Assembly: GCF_040126305.1 (NCBI RefSeq)
Contig: NZ_CP149512.1
Span: forward strand, 388,638 to 452,637
Direction: 5' to 3'
Source of the DNA: Pararhizobium sp. A13
GTDB taxonomy: Bacteria; Pseudomonadota; Alphaproteobacteria; Rhizobiales; Rhizobiaceae
DNA length: 64,000 nt
The position numbers were made by a program, and so were the translations under genes. Numbering within the stretch: the first letter of the stretch is position 1; every line of letters begins with the position of its first letter. Positions 43,280 to 51,131 of the stretch are shown one piece after another. The notes under the pieces are model-generated. The model saw only the letters and a list, made by a program, of their open reading frames with translations. It ran no database searches and was not told the origin of the DNA.

Positions 43280-45600
43280 TGAAGTCCGTCCTTCTGGCTT
43301 TGATCATCCTGGTGCTACAGAGCTTCCCGCTTCGTGCGCAAGCGCCGTTCGACATGACGCCGGAGCGGCCGGCGGCTGAAGAGCAGACAGGGAATGGAGC
43401 GGTCTCGCAGCCCATGGTCGTCACGCCAACTGCCCAACCGAGTGAAACCGAAGCCTTTCAGCGGTACCTTCTCCCAAACGGCAGCCTGGATCTGAGCGGT
43501 GAAGTCGAAGATCGGGCCTGGTCGTTCTATCTGACACCGCAACAGGCAGCCGCAGGCGCAAAACTCAATCTCGGTTATCAGAATTCGATTTTCGTTGCGC
43601 CGGAGGTATCCCGCCTTTTGGTCGAGATCAACGACACGAAGATCGCCAACGAAGCGGTTCGTTCTGCTGATACCGTATCCGACTTGAGCTTCGACCTTCC
43701 GAAGGACCTGTTGAAACCTGGATCGAACCTGATCCGCCTGCGCGCGGACCAGCGTCACCGTACAGACTGCACGATCGAATCGACCTATCAGCTCTGGTCG
43801 AACGTCGATGCTGAAAGGACCTATCTCAGCTTTTCGGGTAGCGAGGCGCCGGGCCTGCAAAGCCTCGACGATATCCGGGCCATCGGCGTCGACGACAGTG
43901 GGCTCACCCGGTTCAATTTCGTCGTACCGGCGCTGGAACAACCCAGCACGACGATACCATTGATGCGGCTTGCCCAGGGTCTCGCCGTTCTCGCCGACAT
44001 GCCGAACCAATCTTTCACGTTCAACACGCGCGGCATCGCCGGAACAAAACCGGGCGAATTGACGGTGCTCGTTGGCACCTCCGCCGAGCTTCAGCCGCTT
44101 CTTGCCTCCTTGCCCGGCAGCGCCAGCTCCGAGCCCGTTGCCGGCTTCGTCGAAGATCCGGCGACCGGATCCTCGGTTCTTGTCGTCAGCGGACCCACGT
44201 GGCAGGCAATCGGCACGGCAATAGAGAGCGTCGTTGCCCCCACCGACGTCGCCGGTCCGGCGACCCGCCGCGACGTCATAACGACACAACGGTGGCACTC
44301 TCCCGACGCGCCTTTCCTTTTCTCCGATACCAGGCTGCGTTTCTCCCAACTCGGTTTCAAGACCGAAGAGTTTTCTGGCCGGCGGTTTCGCACCGACTTT
44401 ACCATCGGCGTTCCTGCGGATTTCTATGCCAATGGATATGGCGAAGCGGTCATCCTTCTGGACGCCGCCTATTCTGCGACCGTCTTGCCCGGCAGCCATA
44501 TCGACATCTATGTCAATGGAAATATCGCCTCGACCGTGCCGATTGCCTCGTCCGGCGGCGGTATCCTCAGACATCTGCCGATCAACGTGACGATGCGACA
44601 TTTCCGCCCCGGCGTGAACACGATCACAATCGAAGCCATTCTCGAAACCGAGGACGACAAGCTTTGCGCACCCGGCACAACCGGTGTGGAAACGCCGCGC
44701 TTCGCGCTGTTCGACAGCTCTGAATTCCACATGCCCGACTTCGCCCGCATCGCGCAATTGCCCAATCTCGCGGCGTCCGCCGGGACCGGGTTTCCCTATG
44801 GTAGAAGCCAGGACGCTATCCGCCTCTACCTGGATCGCATCGATGCCGATACATTATCGGCTGCAGCGACGTTTCTCGGACGATTGGCCGGCGGCGCCGG
44901 TCACCCAATCCCTGTCGACACGGTGGCGTCTCCAGCACTGATCGGCAGTCGAAGCGCGATCTTCATTGGCGCGCTTTCGCAAATGCCGCAGACGGTCCTG
45001 ACGCAGATGAATATTACCGAGACCAGCCGTACGACATGGGGATCCGCTCCAGGCGGCGAGGCGGACGCGGTCAATACCGAAGCCGCTCTCGATGCGTGGC
45101 GGGAGAAATTGCGTGGCGGCGTCTTTGCCAACTGGATCACCGCATTCGAGGACTGGGTTAAACGGAACTTCGACATTTCCCTTTCCTCGTTGCGATTCGC
45201 GCCGGTATCTGAGAGCAGCTTCACGCCCTCGAAGGAGGCATCGTTGCTGGTCGCCCAAAGCGCCAGCCCCGACGGCAGCGGCACATGGTCCCTGGTGGCT
45301 GCCCCGACAGGAAAAGACCTGCACGAAGGCATGCAGGCCCTGAGCGCGCAGGACACCTGGAAACAGCTTTCCGGCCATATCGCGACCTACCAGCGTGGCA
45401 CCAAAACGCTCGAGACCGTACCGATCAATGACTTCGACTTCATCGCGACGCAGCCGGCGTCCCTTTCAAACTATCGGCTGATAGCCGCCAACTGGCTTTC
45501 GACCAACATTCTGACCTATGCGGTGCTGCTGACTGCGCTCAGTGTTCTGCTGGGGCTTGCGACCGCCATGCTGCTCAATAATCTCGGGCGGCGGGAATGA
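43276..45600 (+). CDS. bcsB: Cellulose synthase periplasmic subunit BcsB
   Basis: A 774-aa partner of BcsA. The ATG at 43276 gives signal peptide MMKSVLLALIILVLQSFPLRA. The periplasmic part contains the paired jelly-roll and flavodoxin-like modules of BcsB (SEVEDRAWSFYLT-type and FLVDINDTKIANEAV-type segments, read here as SGEVEDRAWSFYL and RLLVEINDTKIANEAV). A single C-terminal membrane helix (NILTYAVLLTALSVLLGLAT) anchors it beside BcsA, as in the known complex. A longer in-frame extension to 43114 would lie inside bcsA and is rejected. Stop and start overlap bcsZ (ATGA). Confidence 0.95.
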   Translation: MMKSVLLALIILVLQSFPLRAQAPFDMTPERPAAEEQTGNGAVSQPMVVTPTAQPSETEAFQRYLLPNGSLDLSGEVEDRAWSFYLTPQQAAAGAKLNLGYQNSIFVAPEVSRLLVEINDTKIANEAVRSADTVSDLSFDLPKDLLKPGSNLIRLRADQRHRTDCTIESTYQLWSNVDAERTYLSFSGSEAPGLQSLDDIRAIGVDDSGLTRFNFVVPALEQPSTTIPLMRLAQGLAVLADMPNQSFTFNTRGIAGTKPGELTVLVGTSAELQPLLASLPGSASSEPVAGFVEDPATGSSVLVVSGPTWQAIGTAIESVVAPTDVAGPATRRDVITTQRWHSPDAPFLFSDTRLRFSQLGFKTEEFSGRRFRTDFTIGVPADFYANGYGEAVILLDAAYSATVLPGSHIDIYVNGNIASTVPIASSGGGILRHLPINVTMRHFRPGVNTITIEAILETEDDKLCAPGTTGVETPRFALFDSSEFHMPDFARIAQLPNLAASAGTGFPYGRSQDAIRLYLDRIDADTLSAAATFLGRLAGGAGHPIPVDTVASPALIGSRSAIFIGALSQMPQTVLTQMNITETSRTTWGSAPGGEADAVNTEAALDAWREKLRGGVFANWITAFEDWVKRNFDISLSSLRFAPVSESSFTPSKEASLLVAQSASPDGSGTWSLVAAPTGKDLHEGMQALSAQDTWKQLSGHIATYQRGTKTLETVPINDFDFIATQPASLSNYRLIAANWLSTNILTYAVLLTALSVLLGLATAMLLNNLGRRE

Positions 45601-46649
45601 TGGCAAAACTGCTTGCAGCGCTCCTCGCAGGCATTTTCTATTTCTGCCTGCAGACCGTTCCGGCCGAGGCACAACAGTCGATGATTACCCCCGAAGCCTG
45701 GCAGGCTTATAAGACCAGATTTCTCGATCCCGGCGGCCGGATCATCGACGATGGTAACGGCAATATCAGCCACAGCGAAGGCCAGGGCTACGGCCTGCTG
45801 CTGTCGGTCCTTGCCGGCAGCCAGGCAGATTTCGCGTTGATCTGGGCCTTCACACGGACGGAGCTTCTCCTGCGCAATGACGGCCTCGCCGCCTGGAAAT
45901 GGAGCCCCGGCACGAAGCCACATGTCACTGACATCAACAACGCGTCCGACGGCGATATCCTGATTGCCTATGCGCTGGGCCTTGCCGGCCAGCAGTGGAA
46001 CCACGGGGATTATACGGCAGCGGGGGCAGCGATCGCCCGAGCCATTCTTGCAAAGACCGTCGTTCAAAACAACGGCCGAACGCTGCTTCTGCCGGGCGCC
46101 GCGGGATTTTCCGCCAGCGACCGCGAGGACGGCCCGGTCATCAACTTGTCCTATTGGATTTTCGAGGCGTTTCCGGTTCTCGATCAACTGGCGCCGTCGC
46201 CGGCCTGGGGAAGGCTGCGCGACGATGGCATCGCGCTCATCAACGAACTTCGTTTCGGTGCAAAACAACTGCCCGCCGACTGGGTGTCGCTGAAGCCTTT
46301 CCCCAAACCAGCGTCCGGTTTTCCGGCGGAATACGGATACAACGCACTGCGTATACCCCTTTATCTCGTTCGCGGCGGCGTAACGGACCGGCAATTGCTT
46401 TCAATGTTCCGGCAAGCCACGTCCGGCGCCAATGGTGCAATAACAACCGTGGATTTACATTCCGGCACAACCAGGACTAATCTCTCCGATCCGGGTTATC
46501 GAATTGTTAACCATATTCTGGCCTGTGTGGTGGACAAGACGGCGTTGCCGGCGGATGTGAAACAATTCACGCCAACGCTGTACTACCCTTCGACGCTCCA
46601 ATTGCTGGGGTTATCTTTTGTTGCTGCAAAGCATCCGGAGTGCTTATGA
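45597..46649 (+). CDS. bcsZ: Periplasmic endo-1,4-beta-glucanase (GH8)
   Basis: A 350-aa family 8 glycoside hydrolase. A signal peptide (MMAKLLAALLAGIFYFCLQT, ending near AEA) precedes the GH8 catalytic segments SEGQGYGLLL with Glu61 as general acid and SDGDILIAYAL near Asp118-Asp120. WVSLKPFPKPASGFPAEYGYNALRIPLYL lies later (about 225-253). BcsZ trims or untangles nascent cellulose and is a regular member of cellulose operons. It overlaps bcsB upstream and the TPR gene downstream. Confidence 0.93.
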   Translation: MMAKLLAALLAGIFYFCLQTVPAEAQQSMITPEAWQAYKTRFLDPGGRIIDDGNGNISHSEGQGYGLLLSVLAGSQADFALIWAFTRTELLLRNDGLAAWKWSPGTKPHVTDINNASDGDILIAYALGLAGQQWNHGDYTAAGAAIARAILAKTVVQNNGRTLLLPGAAGFSASDREDGPVINLSYWIFEAFPVLDQLAPSPAWGRLRDDGIALINELRFGAKQLPADWVSLKPFPKPASGFPAEYGYNALRIPLYLVRGGVTDRQLLSMFRQATSGANGAITTVDLHSGTTRTNLSDPGYRIVNHILACVVDKTALPADVKQFTPTLYYPSTLQLLGLSFVAAKHPECL

Positions 46650-48832
46650 AGCCGTCCTTTATCGCATTGTCAGCGATCATCGCGGCCGTCGGCATCGTCG
46701 GCATGAAGAAGCCCGACTATGTGCAGCATGTGATTCAGTCCGTTTCGCCGGCAAGCGACGATGACCTCGCCGCGCGATCATCGCGACTGCCTCAACAACA
46801 GCCAGCGTTTCAGGCCGTCGGTGAAAGAGCGCCGGTGTTCCATGAGATCAAACACCCTTCGGAGCCGCCGCTCGATACCGTCGTCACGGCGGCGACAGCG
46901 TCTACGGTTGATGAAAGTGCACTGCGCTACTTCGCAAGCCAGGGCGATACCGCAAGGCTGCAAGCGGAAATTTCGCGCCTGAAGGCGCTCTATCCCGATT
47001 GGACCCCACCGAAAGACCCGCTGGCCATTCCTCAGAACGAGGACAAGCAGTTGGAGACGATGTGGCAGCTCTATTCGCAGGCACGCTACGCCGAAGTCCG
47101 CAAGGCGATCGCCGACCGACAGGCGGCGGAACCCGCCTGGCAGCCGCCCGCGGATTTGCTCGATCGACTGGGCGTGGCAGAGGCGCGGTTGCGCCTGATC
47201 AATGCATCCGATCTCAAACAATACGAGACGGTTGTGCGCATTGGCGCCGAGACGCAGAGCCTGCTGACCTGCAGCGAGGTCGATGTCCTGTGGCGTGTTG
47301 CCGAGGCACTTTACCGGACGGAGAAGGTGCAACGGGCAACCGATGCCTATACCTATATCCTCAACAACTGCCAGAACGCCGCCGAGCGCCTCGCCACGAT
47401 CCAGAAGGCAGCCGATCTTCTGCCCTCCAAAACCGTCGAGGAACTTCTCGCCAAAGAGAAGACGGCGCCAGATGGCACGCGAGAATTCGACAGTATTCGC
47501 GATGATCTGGCCCGCCGGTTTGTCGCCGAAGCCAATGCTGACGGAAAGATTGTCGTACCGCCCCAATATGTCTCGCGCGTCGAGCGGCTTGCCGAGACCG
47601 GCGGCCTTGCCTCTGATGCCCTGTTGCTCGGGTGGTATTACCTGCCGCGCGGCGATATGGAAGCCGCCGAAAAATGGTTCCGGCGCGCCGGTGACAAGGA
47701 AGGTTCCGCCTCTGCCTCGCAGGGTCTGGCGCTGACCCTGATCGATCGTAACGTGCCTCTCGAGGCCGAGAATGTCATGTATCGCTGGCGCGACGCCTCG
47801 AAGGAGGCGAAAGCGGTCTATCTGGCCGCGACCGCAAACCTGCTTGCGCTCGATCCGCCGGTTTCGATCAAGGCCGAAGTCCTCAAGCGGATCGCCGCAG
47901 AGGTGATCAAATCGCGCAACGCTGCAACAGCCCAGCAGTTCGGCTGGTATGCCCGTGCGTTGAACCAGCCGCAGACGGCGGTGCAATGGTTCAAGACGGC
48001 GCTTGGCTGGAAACTCGACGACGAGCCTTCCGCCTACGGCCTGGCGGTGACCTATCTGCAGTTGAACGATATGAAGGGCGTTTCGGAAATCCAGCGTCTT
48101 TGGGCCGGGAGGTCGGAGCGCATTGCCAAGCTCGGCGAAGAGAAAGAGGCGTCCGAAGCCACCAAGGAACAATTGCCGGTTCCGGGCGAAACGGTAACCG
48201 TTCGGCGCAAGGCCCGCCCGCAGGCGCAGGCGATTGCCGTTTCCGATGAACCTCAGGAATACAGGGAAACCCAGGATGTCATCGCTCAGCCGCGCGAGCG
48301 CATACGTGTCGCAACCGTCCGCGACTGCAGGACCACGATCAATCCTGAGACGCTGTCGCCCGACGCGGCGCTGGCGCGCGGCTGGTGCCTGATGGAACTG
48401 AACCGGCCACTGGAGGCAGCAGCAGCCTTCGAGGTCGCCTTGCTTGGATCTACGAAAACGCGCGAGGATGCCGCCTATGGCCAAAGCCTGGCCTATCTGC
48501 GGGCCGGATTGGCGAGCAAGGCCGCGGTCGCGGCGGTCAAGGCACCGCAGAAACGTGAACGCGCCCTCGAACTGCAGAAAGCCATCCTGGCCGACAAGGC
48601 CATCGCCGCCTTCGACGGGGGCCGCCCGCGGGAAGCCTTGCTTGCGCTCGATCAGTTGAATCAGATCACCCCGGAAAGAACGGATCTGCTTGCGTTGAGG
48701 GGATATGCCTATCTGAAGATGAAGCGCTATGCCGACGCACGCCGCATCTTCGAAGCACTGGCCGCGATCGGCAATCGGGATGGCCAGCGTGGACTTGCAA
48801 TTATCCACGGGATATTCCACGAACACGATTGA
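46646..48832 (+). CDS. Cellulose-operon TPR protein without outer-membrane barrel
   Basis: A 728-aa protein with an N-terminal hydrophobic segment (FIALSAIIAAVGIVGM) and then a long series of helical repeats: RYAEVRKAIADRQAAEP, DMEAAEKWFRRAGDKEG and RYADARRIFEALAAIG fit TPRs. It stands where bcsC would be, but BcsC is near 1100 residues with a C-terminal beta-barrel, and no barrel strands are visible here. Start at 46646 overlaps the bcsZ stop (ATGA) with GGAG upstream; GTG at 46640 is an alternative. It likely acts as the periplasmic scaffold of the export path in this cellulose system. The outer-membrane pore is not in the window. Confidence 0.75.
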   Translation: MKPSFIALSAIIAAVGIVGMKKPDYVQHVIQSVSPASDDDLAARSSRLPQQQPAFQAVGERAPVFHEIKHPSEPPLDTVVTAATASTVDESALRYFASQGDTARLQAEISRLKALYPDWTPPKDPLAIPQNEDKQLETMWQLYSQARYAEVRKAIADRQAAEPAWQPPADLLDRLGVAEARLRLINASDLKQYETVVRIGAETQSLLTCSEVDVLWRVAEALYRTEKVQRATDAYTYILNNCQNAAERLATIQKAADLLPSKTVEELLAKEKTAPDGTREFDSIRDDLARRFVAEANADGKIVVPPQYVSRVERLAETGGLASDALLLGWYYLPRGDMEAAEKWFRRAGDKEGSASASQGLALTLIDRNVPLEAENVMYRWRDASKEAKAVYLAATANLLALDPPVSIKAEVLKRIAAEVIKSRNAATAQQFGWYARALNQPQTAVQWFKTALGWKLDDEPSAYGLAVTYLQLNDMKGVSEIQRLWAGRSERIAKLGEEKEASEATKEQLPVPGETVTVRRKARPQAQAIAVSDEPQEYRETQDVIAQPRERIRVATVRDCRTTINPETLSPDAALARGWCLMELNRPLEAAAAFEVALLGSTKTREDAAYGQSLAYLRAGLASKAAVAAVKAPQKRERALELQKAILADKAIAAFDGGRPREALLALDQLNQITPERTDLLALRGYAYLKMKRYADARRIFEALAAIGNRDGQRGLAIIHGIFHEHD

Positions 48833-48891
48833 GCGGACATACGTGCCCCACCGGCATTGCGCGTCCGCCACCAGGAGCGGAGTTAACCATC

Positions 48892-49443
48892 GTGACGTCA
48901 TCCCCATTGGATATCCCCGTCAAGACCGCGGACGGACGCCAGACGACGCTTGGCGAATTTCGCGGACGGGTGATGCTGGTCGTCAACGTCGCCTCGAAAT
49001 GCGGCCTGACCGTTCAGTATGAAGGGCTGGAAAGGCTGTTCGAGGCAAAGCGCGACGAAGGCCTCGTCATTCTTGCCTTCCCGGCCAACGACTTCATGGG
49101 ACAGGAGCCGGGAACCGAAGCGGAAATAGTCGAATTCTGTACCAGCACCTACGACGTCCAGTTCCCGATCTTCGCAAAAATATCAGTCAAGGGCGAGGCG
49201 ACCCATCCGCTCTACCGCAGCCTGACGACGATCGCGCCCGACGCGATCGGCGAGGGGCCGATGAGAGACCGGCTCAAAGGCTATGGCGTCGAAGCCGACA
49301 GCGCTTGCGATGTTCTCTGGAATTTCGAAAAGTTCCTGATCGGCCGCGACGGTCATGTCGCCGCCCGGTTTTCACCGGATGTGACCGCCGACGACCCGCG
49401 CCTCGTTTCCGCTATCGAAAAAGAGCTTGCGCGGGCGCGCTGA
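48892..49443 (+). CDS. Glutathione peroxidase family protein
   Basis: A 183-aa thiol peroxidase. GTG at 48892 follows AGGAGCGGAG. The active-site Cys37 lies in NVASKCGLT, and the late [12 protein letters not shown] supplies the Trp and Asn. In the second motif [12 protein letters not shown] the usual Cys-Asn-Gln is Ala-Asn-Asp (Asp68), so neither the resolving Cys nor the catalytic Gln of classical enzymes is present there. The fold and length are otherwise typical. Reductant (glutathione or thioredoxin) cannot be assigned. It follows the cellulose cluster but is probably its own unit. Confidence 0.85.
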   Translation: MTSSPLDIPVKTADGRQTTLGEFRGRVMLVVNVASKCGLTVQYEGLERLFEAKRDEGLVILAFPANDFMGQEPGTEAEIVEFCTSTYDVQFPIFAKISVKGEATHPLYRSLTTIAPDAIGEGPMRDRLKGYGVEADSACDVLWNFEKFLIGRDGHVAARFSPDVTADDPRLVSAIEKELARAR

Positions 49444-49628
49444 CGCACCGCGGAAAGCCATGTTGGAACCAGCACAGCAAGCGCGGTGTTCTTACCGCGC
49501 GGCGGCCATCGCGCGATACTTGCCTGGCACGCACGCCGCTTTCCCGTTCTGTCATCCAGGATGAAAACACGCTTGCATTCGCCCCCGAATGTTCCAGATT
49601 GACGAGGGTGGCGTTGATGGAGACCGCG

Positions 49629-49913
49629 ATGACGGATGATCGCAAGGCGGCACTCGTGCACATATCGGGAAGAGTACAGGGCGTCAGTTTCCGCATCTGG
49701 ACGCGTGCTCAGGCGCAACGGCTCGGCCTGACCGGCTGGGTCCGCAACGAAGACGACGGATCCGTAACAGCCTTGATCGCCGGGCCAGAGGGCGCGATCG
49801 CCACCATGTTGAAACAGTTTTGGCACGGGCCGGTCGGTGCGTCCGTTTCCAGCGTCGAGACCCAGTCAGCTCCCCCCGGCGAAATTCCATCAGAGTTCCT
49901 TATCAAGACCTAA
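49629..49913 (+). CDS. acyP: Acylphosphatase
   Basis: A 94-aa acylphosphatase, hydrolysing carboxyl-phosphate bonds. The motif [11 protein letters not shown] contains the phosphate-binding Arg22, and [11 protein letters not shown] contains the catalytic Asn40; both key residues are intact. The ATG at 49629 has GGAG six bases upstream; an in-frame ATG at 49617 would add four residues. It could use acetyl phosphate made by the pta-ackA genes elsewhere in the window, but nothing links them besides chemistry. It converges with the AraC-type gene, whose stop is 10 bp away. Confidence 0.92.
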   Translation: MTDDRKAALVHISGRVQGVSFRIWTRAQAQRLGLTGWVRNEDDGSVTALIAGPEGAIATMLKQFWHGPVGASVSSVETQSAPPGEIPSEFLIKT

Positions 49914-49922
49914 CACCGCGCC

Positions 49923-50912
49923 TCAGACCGTTCTCGCCTCCTTGGGCGAAAACCCGTATTGCCGTTTGAACGCGGTCGAAAAGTTGGCAGTGCTCGTATA
50001 GCCGGCGAGAAAGGCTGCCTGGGCAATGCTGAGGCCTTCCGTCTCCAGTGCCAAGCGGGCCTCTTCCAGTTTCAGCTGGCGGACGTAATTGAACACGGTC
50101 GTGCCATGGGCGATGTGGAAGAGCCGCTGCAGCGTGTTAACACTCACCCCGGCTTCCGCGGCCAGTTCCTCGACCGTCGGCAGGCAGCCGCGGCTGCCAC
50201 GCAACCACTCCTCCGCTCGTTCGAGCCGCTTTCGCTCCGCCGACCGCAGCGAGCCCGTTCCTGCCGGCGCCGACCTGATCGATGCGAGCCGGCCAAAGGC
50301 TTCCGCGATGATGCCAAGGGTCCGGCTTTCGAGATAGAGTTTCTGCATGAAGGGTTGAAGTTGCGGCGGGCGCATCGCCTGTTCGGCGAGCGCGATCAGC
50401 AAAGGAGAGGGGTTCCACGACATCGACGCCAGATGCTCGGCGGTGAAGGCCTTCAGCGCCAAGGCATCGGAATGGCCGAAGACATCGCCTGATTCCAGCC
50501 ATTCGGGGAAGATCCTGATGGTGAATTTGCGCACCCGGTCGCCGATCTGCGCGCGGCGCCGGAAACTCTCCCGATGCTTCTGTGAAAAGAGCGTCGCCGA
50601 CGGAATCCATCGGCCATCACGCGCCCCTTTTCTCGCCATCGGAATATCGCGATCGCCAATGCTGGCTGCAACCCCACCCTGAAAAAACAGCTTGATGCCC
50701 AGATGTGGGTGCATCTCGCTTTCGGTGCTGAGATCGCACAGATTGATTACATCGGAATAGTGGACCGTCAGTCCCTGGCGCACCGTGGTCCTTCGGAATG
50801 TGCCGCTGAGCACCGTGTCGTCGCTTGAGATGTTGTCGCTGAGCAGGCGGAAGGACTGATTTTCCTTGCGCATGCGGTCGAAGAAATCCTGCGCTTTGAC
50901 CTGGGTGTTCAT
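49923..50912 (-). CDS. AraC-family regulator of the siderophore cluster (PchR/YbtA-like)
   Basis: A 329-aa regulator with the AraC helix-turn-helix pair at the C-terminus (about residues 225-325): LPTVEELAAEAGVSVNTLQR, LFHIAHGTTVFNYVRQLKLE and FLAGYTSTANFSTAFKRQYG, ending PKEARTV. The N-terminal about 200 residues lack a clear cupin. This architecture is that of PchR/YbtA-type activators, which respond to an iron-loaded siderophore. It is divergent from the TonB-dependent receptor, with 219 bp between, in which an 11-bp direct repeat and a possible iron-regulator box lie. Expected function: activate the receptor and biosynthetic genes when the siderophore is present. Confidence 0.87.
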   Translation of the reverse strand: MNTQVKAQDFFDRMRKENQSFRLLSDNISSDDTVLSGTFRRTTVRQGLTVHYSDVINLCDLSTESEMHPHLGIKLFFQGGVAASIGDRDIPMARKGARDGRWIPSATLFSQKHRESFRRRAQIGDRVRKFTIRIFPEWLESGDVFGHSDALALKAFTAEHLASMSWNPSPLLIALAEQAMRPPQLQPFMQKLYLESRTLGIIAEAFGRLASIRSAPAGTGSLRSAERKRLERAEEWLRGSRGCLPTVEELAAEAGVSVNTLQRLFHIAHGTTVFNYVRQLKLEEARLALETEGLSIAQAAFLAGYTSTANFSTAFKRQYGFSPKEARTV

Positions 50913-50957
50913 CGGGCGGCGGCTTTATCCGGTGGCGGCGCGGCGGTGCGCCCTTGC

Positions 50958-50989
50958 GGTTTTGCAAACGAAATTGGTGGTTTTGCAAA
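50958..50989. promoter_or_regulatory. Direct-repeat operator candidate for the AraC-type regulator
   Basis: GGTTTTGCAAA occurs twice, at 50958-50968 and 50979-50989, in the same orientation and 21 bp apart start to start. Spacing of two helical turns with direct repeats is the typical layout of AraC-family half-sites. It lies 46 bp upstream of the regulator start and 143 bp upstream of the receptor start. Binding is inferred. Confidence 0.6.
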
Positions 50990-51037
50990 GATGTTGGCGG
51001 TGGCCTTCATCTCGATATGGGGTATATACACAAAACA

Positions 51038-51052
51038 TGACTATTTCCATCA
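51038..51052. promoter_or_regulatory. Candidate RirA iron-responsive box (TGA-N9-TCA)
   Basis: TGACTATTTCCATCA matches the TGA-N9-TCA form proposed for the RirA/IRO box of rhizobial iron genes, with an AT-rich core. It sits 80 bp upstream of the TonB-dependent receptor start. The motif is short, so on sequence alone it is only suggestive; position before an iron-uptake gene raises its weight. Confidence 0.45.
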
Positions 51053-51131
51053 TATTATTTTCGATGGATGGATATGACCCCGGCTTGATCAAGGGACCGA
51101 CCGGGGAAACAGGTGTGATCAAGGAGTTGAA

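Noticed and set aside
46778..48907. A 709-codon open frame on the minus strand opposite the cellulose TPR gene
   Set aside because: It is the codon-position shadow of a real high-GC gene: no family features, Arg/Gly/Ala-rich composition, and the plus-strand frame has clear TPR repeats and operon overlaps.
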